A model generated the notes under the pieces. It was not told where the DNA came from and did not search any database. It worked only from the letters and a program-made list of their open reading frames with translations. From assembly GCA_963575745.1 (NCBI GenBank), contig CAUYUJ010003994.1, forward strand, positions 1-64,000: a stretch of 64,000 bases of DNA, written 5' to 3'. The translations under genes and the position numbers were made by a program. The number at the start of each line of letters is the position of its first letter. Within the stretch, counting starts at the first letter, position 1. This DNA is from Prorocentrum cordatum (lineage: Eukaryota; Sar; Dinophyceae; Prorocentrales; Prorocentraceae). Of this stretch, positions 42,501-51,500 are shown piece after piece.

Positions 42501-45500
42501 GGTGCGACCAGGCCGAGGTGCGGGCCGGCGAGGACATGACCGGCGGCTGGGCGCCAGGGTCGCCGAACGCCAGGGCCTCCAACTGCTACGTCCACGCCCC
42601 CGGCCAGTTCAACAACCAGGGCTGCTCGTGGGGAGAGTAATGGGTTGAAGCTCGCTGAGGGGCAGCGAACGAGATTTGTGTTTCTGGGGCGACGGGGGAG
42701 AGGGTAATCTTTTGTAGGGCAAGAGCAAGCATGAGCAGCCCAATCGTCGGCAAGAGTAAACTGGAAATCAGAGCTTCTCGCGAAGGGCGGCTGGAAGGAT
42801 TGCTGTTGACCGATCAAGCGCGCCCGCCGAGCGTACGGGGATCTGGCCCTGGAAACAACGCTGCCCCCCAGCGACCTTCAAGAAATGGGAGTGATACGTA
42901 GCGCCCCGAAGCTGCGGGTAAGAGTGAGGGAGCAGCGGGGCCCTCGTCGGCAGTCTGCGAGGCTCCAGAGAGGTCCGCCGCAGGCGACGATTCGTTGGCA
43001 CACTGCACAACGAGCCCGCCGCAGGCGCCGAATTTTCATCAAAGCAGTGTGGGCGGATCGCGGATGGGTCGCGGGTGGGTTGCGGTTGGGTCGCGGGCGG
43101 GTCCGCGGGTGAGGACGACGACAACAACAACAATAACGCAACAACAACAACGTCGCAGCAACGCAATAACAATCCACACCGCGGACCCCCATTTCAGCCA
43201 CGCGCCAAGGGACAATAAGTGACTGTCGGGATCCCTCACTCTGGTATGCTATATAAATTCGTGTTGGCCAGCGTGGACCCTGACTTTAAACAGTGTGGTA
43301 GTAGCCATGTATGTATTGCAATGTTTGAAATCCACGTGGTGCACTCTTAATGTGCGCAGTTTATTGTGTGCACTATAGGTGTTGCGATCGTCCTGGGGCA
43401 GTATAGGTGGCGCGATACATCATGTGCAACCCACGTCGTGCAACTTATGTTCTGCAGTCGACATTTTGCAGCACATGGCGCCCAACACATGTTTTGCAAT
43501 CTATTTGGTGCAGCATCACCAGTTACTATATCATGCACAATCCATGATGTGCAACATATGGTGTCCAATCTGCGTTGTGCAATCTACTTCGCGCGACGTA
43601 TGGTGTGCAATCTGTGTGTTGTGCAGTCTACGCGGTGCAATCTATGTGAATCAATGAACGTTGACAAAGGTGGGGGTGTCAACTTCACCTTTTCGCAATC
43701 ATCCCACCCACTCGCCCGCAATTTAGTTTGCAAAACCCATGCGGCCGCGATTGCGATGAGTGCTTGGTGTTGGCTGGTGTATCTCTGCGGCCGCGCCGGC
43801 CCGCGCACGCTCGCGCGCCCAGCGGCCAGCTAGTTGGCGTGACTGGCGCGGCCGCGGTGGTGTTGACTTCTGGGCATTTCCCAGCGGGCACTTCAATGCG
43901 AGTCTGTGAGTTGGGCGCGTGCGGCATCATAGCGATGTCGACAACGGTGGACACGCGGATGATAGTAACGATGGTGGCGACGATGATGACGATGGCGCCG
44001 GCAACGCCGATGACGGCGCCCACGCTGATCACGCCAATAATGGTGACGATGACGATGCTTTCGCGTCGGTGATGCAGGTTTTAGAGGGAGTTCGACATCC
44101 GGGGGAATGGCCCGCGTGGCATTTTTTCCCAACCCTCCTTGTGTTGGGCAGTCGTTTTTAATAGAGCACTGCGCGGTCCGGCCTCCCACCTCCTCCCTCC
44201 TGATCCCCTCTTCCCTTCGTGCTTCCCGCATTGCCTCTTGCTTTCCCTTGGCTGCGTTCTTGTTTGAATGGAGCACTGTGGTGTCCACCCCTCCTCCTAC
44301 CCCCCCTCCTCCCGCCTCCCCCGTTCTCCCTCCTCTTCCTCTCGCCTCCCGCCTGGCTTCTGCCCCCTGCCTCGTGCCCGCAGTCTGCGAAGCTGTCGCC
44401 ACTTTCGTGGGTTCGTCGGAGTGCCAGCGGGGTGACGTCATACGCGGATCACCACGAGACCTCGCCTCCCCGCGGTGGGCTGCGATCTGCAAAGTTGTCG
44501 CCATTTTCGTGGGCTTATGGGAGGCCCAGCGGAATGACGTCATACGCGGGTCACCTCGAGACCACGCCGTCATTTGGGGGTCCGCGATCTGCGAAACTGT
44601 CGCCACCTTCGTTGGCTTCTGGGAGGCCCGACGGAGGTGCGCCCTACGCGGGTCACCGCGAGACATCGCCGCCCCCTGGGGGGGCTGCGATATGCGAATG
44701 TGTTTCCACTTTCGTGGGTTTCTGGGAGGGCCAGCGGAGGTGCGTCCTATGCGGATCACCAGGAGACTGCGCCGTCCCCCCCGGTTGGCCAAAGTGTCGC
44801 CACATTCGCGGGCTTCAGGGGGGCTCAGCTGAGGTGCGTCCCGCGCCGATCCCCACGAGACCTCGCCGTCCCCTGGGGGGTTGCGATCTGCGGAGTTGTC
44901 GCCACTGTCGTGGGCTGATGGGAGGGCCAACGGAGTGACGTCATACTCGGATCACCACGAGACCTCGCCGCCCCTGGGGGGTTGCGATCTGCAAAGTTGA
45001 CGCCATTTCCGTTGGTTTTGGGAGGGTCAGCGAAGTGACGTCATACGCAGATCACCACGAGAGTTCGCCCTCCCTGCTTGGCTGCGATCTGCGAAGTTGT
45101 CGCCTTTTTCGCTGGTTTCCGGGAGGGCCAGCGGAGTGACGTCATACGCGGATCACCACGAGAGTTCGCCGCTCTATGTGGGGCTGCGAGCTGCGAAATT
45201 GTCGCCAGTTTCGTGGGTTTCCAGGGGGGCCAGCGGAGGAACATCCCACCCGGATCACCACGACACCTCGCCGCTGTTTTGGGGGCTGCGATCTGCGAAA
45301 CTGTCGCCACTGTTGTGAGCTTCTGGGGGGGCCAGCTGAGTGACGTCCCGCACGGATCACCACCAGACTTCGCCGCCTTCTGACGGGCTGTGATCTGCAA
45401 AATTCTACCAGTCTTCGCCGGCTCCTAGGAGGCCAAACGGGGGCACGTCCGTACGCAGATCACCACGGGACCTCGCCGTCCCCCGGGGGCTGCGGTCTGC

Positions 45501-48500
45501 GAATTTTTCGCCACGTTCGTGGGCGACGCGGATTATCACGGGACTCCGCCGTCCCTTGTGAGGCTGTGATCTGCGAAGTTGCCGCCACTTTCGTGGTCTA
45601 TAAGGCTTCTGCGAGGCCCAGCTGAGGCACGTCCTACGCGGGTCATCACGAGACCACGCCGTCCTTTGGGGGGCCGCGATCGCCACCTTCGTTGGCTTCT
45701 GGGAGGCCCGGCGGAGGTGCGCCCTACGCGGGTTACCACGAGACATCGCCGCCCCCTGGGGGGCTGCGATATGTGAAGTTGTCGCCACTTTCGTTGGTTT
45801 TTGGGAGGGCCAGCGGAGGTGCGTCCTACGCGGATCACCAGGAGACTGCTCCGTCCCCTGGAGGGGGCTGCGGTTGGCCAAGCTGTCGCCACATTCGCGG
45901 GCTTCTGGGGGGCTCAGCTGAGGTGTGTCCCACGCGGATCACCACGAGACCTCGCCGTCCCCTCGGGGGCTGCAATCTGCGAAGTTGTCGCCACTTTCGT
46001 GGGCTCCTGGGAAGGGCAGCGGAGGGGCGTCATACTCGGATCACCACGAGACCTCGCCGTCCCCTGGGGGGCTGCGATCTGCGAAGTCGTCGCCACCTTC
46101 GTGGGCTTATGGGAGGGCCAACGCAGTGACGTCATACTCGGATCACCACGAGACCTCGGCGCCCCTTGGGGGGCTGCGATCTGCAAAGTTGTCGCCGCTT
46201 TCGTGGGTTTCTCGGAGGACCAGCAGAGTGACGTCATACGCGGATCACCACGAGACTTTGCCGTTCTTTTGGCGGGCTGTGATATGCGAAGTTGTCGCCT
46301 TATTCGCGTGCACTTGGAAGGCCCAGCGGAAGTGCGTCCTGCCTGGATTTCCGCGAGACCTCGCCGGCCCTTAGGGGGTGGGCTGCGATAGGCTTCTGGG
46401 GGGGCCAGCGGAGTTACGCGGCGCACTGGAGCGCCGTACAGCGAATGGCGCATGGCACTGTCCGCTGCCCATGCCGCATTCCTTCCTCAGCTGCATGTTG
46501 CTCGCAATGCGCGCGGGCACATACCACGTTGTGCGAAAGGGGCTGTACTGCCATAGCGCGCAGAGCGCTGTCCTGCAATGCGAATACAGCGCAAAGCGCT
46601 GCTACACCCACGAATTACGTCTCCAAGTGTCCCGCCCCCGCATGTTCCAACGCCCCCTCGCGATCGCTCTCCAGCCATCTGCGCGACTCTGAAGGGCGAC
46701 GTCGCAAGCGTGAAACATCTGACTCTGGCCCGACGTTCTTTTGCGAAGCGTTCAAGTGCATTGCGGGCCATTCCAGGATTTCTTTTGAATCGAGCGATCC
46801 GAAGTATATTCGCCACATGCTTGAAAGGGTTAGGTACGTCCCCAAGTCATTGCACAGGGATCTAAAACTTACGGCACTCATGGGGATTCGCAAGAGCGAG
46901 CGCAGAGCTTTATCCTTGAAGCTTGATGGTGCGAACCCATGAATTTTTTAAACATCTCGGACCACTCGATGATGACGTCCTTGCGGGACCTTAGAATGTC
47001 AAGAGTCTTCGGCGCGCGCGACGTCGCGTTCGCGCGCGCGTCGCTTCGGAGCGCTCAAGTTTGAAATGGCTGCGGCACCTTAGGTTCTCGACAGATGTTG
47101 GCGCGCGCGCGCGACGGCGCGCGCCTGTTCGCCTCGCTCAATTTTCTGCACGGGCAACTTCTGGTGTTTGACAGACGCGTGCGCTCGCATGGTATTTGCA
47201 GCGCAGGATGGGGGGGGGTAGTGAGGGGCTGCGTCGGATGGTGCGATCTCAGGTTTCGATTGGCGCTGGCGCAGAAGCGCCGGGAGATTGCGGCGAAGCA
47301 AGGCGGACCGTCCAGTCCATCGGGCGCGGGTGATTGCGCGTGCGCGCTTGCGTGCGCGTGCGTGCGTGTGTGCGCGCTTGCGTGCGCGGGTGTGTGTGTG
47401 TGTGTGCGTGGGGTGGGGAGGGGGTCTGTTTCAAGATTAGGGGATCTACGCGGGGCGATGCATCCGCTGCTCGCGCAATCGCACCGCCCGCTCACCCTCG
47501 ACTTGGTTTGATGCGGCCGCGATTGCGTTGGCTGCTCGGCGCAGGCTGGCGCGTCGCCGCGGCCGCGCTCGCGCGCGTGCTCTCGCGTGAAGCGGCCAGC
47601 TAGTTTGGCGCGGCCGACGCGGCCGCTGTGGCGCTGACTGCTGGGCGTTGCCCAGCGGGTATTTCAGTGCGAGTCGGCGACTTGGGCGGGCGCGGCATCG
47701 CGGCAACGTCGACAGCGGTAGACGCGATGATGGACGTGGCGATGCCGCTTGCGATAATGACAACGCCAACGGCAAGGCCAGCGACGACGCCGATGCTGAC
47801 CGCGCCGACGACGATCACGGCGCCCTCGCGCTGGTGCTGAAGGCGTTGGAAGGAGTTCGACATGTGCGCGCGGCCGACGCGCAATGGTGGCCCGCGCTGA
47901 AAATTCTTCTGTCGCGGATCGCGCCCCCCCCCAACAAAGTCGCGCAAGGGCGTTCGAATCGTTTGGGCGCGCGTCGCGAGAGGCCCGTTTTATTGAGTTT
48001 ATTTGGAACATTGAAGTACCGATGATATTCTAAAGAATTTGCTAATGCGCGCGCGCAGGTTTCTTTTCCAAACTGACGTTGCAAAACCATTTGCGGTGAA
48101 TCAATATTGGGGCACCTGGTTTTGGAACCCTTGCGAAATTTCGGTTTCGCAATGGATTATGGCATGCCCGCGCCGCAACGCGCGCGCGTGCACTCCGCCC
48201 CATTTCCGCAATGGGTTATTGCGACAGTGCGCGAGGTGGCGCGATGCGATGAAGTTGACCAACCCAACGGTAGCGCAAGGGCCCGAACGCATGTTGTGTT
48301 GAACATCTTGTTGTGAGGTTTTGGTATTCAAAAAGAAAGAAGGGACAATGTATGTCGAGTTCTTTGCGAAACTTCATTTTTGACTTTTTTTGCTCCCCGA
48401 AGAAAAATGTATTCTCGCATGCGCGCGCGACGACGCGCGCCAGTGCAGTTCGTGGTTTTTCTAATGCATGGGGCCATTGACTACCATTTATCTTGAAGAA

Positions 48501-51500
48501 CGATCGCGCGCGCATTGCTTTGGCTGATGATTTGAGTCGGGGACCTGCTTGGCTTAATTTGCGCTGTCAGCATTCATATTTAGCATGGGTGATGGGGCGG
48601 CGCCATATGTAAATGGCAACGCGAAGTTGGGAACCGTCAGTTTCGCGGCGGGGGTGGGGGGTGGGGGAGGTCATCTTATTATTAATTGAGAGTGGAGAAT
48701 CTATGCGGAGCAATGCAGCCTGCCGAACTCGAAGTTGCCAGCTCCAGTGCTCGCGCCATCGCCGCACACGCCCACCCGCAACTTGGTTTGCAAAAAACAT
48801 GCGGCCGCGATTGCGGTGGCTGCCCAGCGCTGGCTGACGCATCGCCGCGGCCGCGCTCGCGCGCTTCCTCGCATGTGTAGCGGCCAGGCAGATTGGCGCT
48901 ACCGACGCGGCCGCGGCGGCGCTGACCGACGAGCATTTCCCAGCGGGCACTTCAGTGCGAGTCGGCAACTTGGGCGGCCGCGGTGCCATGGCAACGTCGA
49001 CAGCAGTAGACGCGGCGGCGATAGTGGCGATGCTGGCAGCGACGATGACAACGACGACGGCGCGGCCAGTGACGGCGCCGGCGCTGATCACGCCGACGAC
49101 GATGACGGCGCCCTCGCGTCGGCGATGAAGGTTTTGGGAGGAGTTCGACAAACGCGCGCGGCCGGCGCGGCAGAGTGGCCCGCGCGGCATTATCTGACGC
49201 GGATCACGCCCCCCCCCCTCCCCCACCCCACGCGCGCGCGAGTGCGCTCGAATGATTTCGGCATGCGGCGCGAGAGGTTCGTTTGGCATTGGTCAATGGT
49301 AATGTTTGAGAACCGATGATTTTTTCAGACTTTTCAAGGCCGCGAGCGCGGGCTCCTCCTGACAACGGCTGTTGCAAAGCCATGGTTTTAACACATTTTC
49401 GGGGCGCTCGATTTTGAAATCCGCACGGAACCTCGGGCGTTTGAGTGATGTCCGCATGCGTTCGACGACGCGCGCTTGCACTTCGTCTAATTTTCTGCGC
49501 GGGTTTCTGGCGACCGCGCGCGCGGGCGTTCTTGCGATTCCGACGTGCGCGCGCGAGAAGCCCGCTTGGCCGCATTTGATGAAAATTGTGTGACAAACCA
49601 ATGGCGTTGCGAAGAATCCGCAAGGGCCCGAACCCAGGCTTTCTCTTGATAGCCCTCGTTGGGCAACCATGTGTTTTTTGATATGGTTTCGGGGCACTCA
49701 CGTTGAAATCCTTGCGGCGCCTCCTTTTTTATATGAAAAATGACATCGGCATGCGCGCGCGACGACACGTGCGCGTGCAATTCGTGCCGTTTTCTGCAAG
49801 GGATCCGTTGGTCTGTCAGGTTTTTGAGAAACGAGCGCGCGCGCATAATAGTTTTTTGGACGGGACATGGAGGGGGGGGCGATGCCAGCCTGCCTGGTAC
49901 GGTATGGGGCATAATCGCATGCAAATTGCAAGGCGAGCGTTGAGGCCGTTAAGTCCCGGGAGTGGGGGGGCGGGATGGGGTGGGGGGATTTCATCATTCT
50001 GTTCGAAAAGAGAATCTACCTGATGCTACTCACCCTGCTGAATTTGAAACTGTCAATTCCACTGCTCGCGCAGTCATCCCGCCCGTCCACCCGCAACTTG
50101 GTTTGCCATGCCCAGCCGGCGGCGACTGCGATTAATGCTGGGCGCTCGTTGGCTGGTGCATCTCTGCGACCGCACTAGCACGCGCATGTTCGCGCGCGAG
50201 GCGTCCAGCTAGTTTGGCGCGACCCACGCGGCCGCGGTGGCGCTGGCCGTTGGGCACTTCCCAGCGGGCACATCAGAGCGAGTCGGCGACGTGGGCTGAC
50301 GCGGTGTCATGGCAACGTCGACGCCGGTAGACACAATGATGGCGGTGGCGATGCTGGTGAGTTTGATGACAACGACGATGGCAAGGGCAATGAAGGCGCC
50401 GATGCTGATCACGCCCGCTACGATCACGTCACCCTCGCGATGATGAAGTTGTTGGAGGGAGTTCGAGATGCACGCGCGGCCGACGCGCGAAAGTGGCCCG
50501 CATGGTATTCCATGACACGGTTCGCCCCCCCCCCCCCCACCCCCCACCCAGCACGCGCGCAAGAGCGCTCGAATGATTTCGGCATGCAGTGCGGGAGGCC
50601 CGCGTGGCCGAATGAAATGAAAGTGTTGAAAATCCGATGGTTGTCCTCATGATTCGCAGGAGTTTGTTCGCAGTCTTTGTTTGGAAACCGAGGTCGCAAA
50701 ACCATGCGCGTTCCATGTTTTCAGGACCGCCGAGTTTGAAATACCAACGAAATTTGAAACTTTAAAAATAATTTCCGCATTCGCGCGCGACGACGCGCGC
50801 GTGCATTTGTTGCGCAAGGGTTTGCGAATGATTTCGACATGCGCGCGAGAGGCACGTCTGGTAGCATGTGATGAACATGTGATTGATGGATGTTCCCCTC
50901 ATGTTGTTTCTGTTGGAAGAACAATGCGATCGTATTTCTTTACCTTCTTGTCAAACAAACACATAAACACATCTTGTTGCGAAGCTCTGTGTTTTAAATG
51001 TTTGTTCAGGGCGTCAGTTTTTGAAGTGGCTCAGAAACCCAAGGTTATTCAGATATTCCGGCATGCGCGCGCGATGACGTACGCGTGTTCATGCCGCTTG
51101 CTTGTGCTACGGATTTATGAAAATTAGCGATGTGTGATGAGCGCGGATGCGCGCGTAGTATATGTCGCAGGGGATGAGAGGGGGTGGCGATACCATCCTG
51201 CCTGGGTTGGTTTGAATTCGTATTACGATGAAGGATGGGGCAGGATCGTATGTAAATTGCAACGCGGGTGTACCGTTGAGTCTGATGTTGGGAGAGTTTA
51301 TATGTTCTCAGAAATGAGAGACCATGTTGTGCAATCGATGCTGTGTTCGGCGACGAAGTGGCGACGGGGCGGCGACAGCAGCGAATATAGCCGCCAGACC
51401 GGCACACCGGACCAGACGACGGGCGGCGACGGGGCGGTGACGGCGGTCACATACAGTGAAAGCCTTGAGTAAAGAACACTTACTTTTCAAAAGGGGCTCG

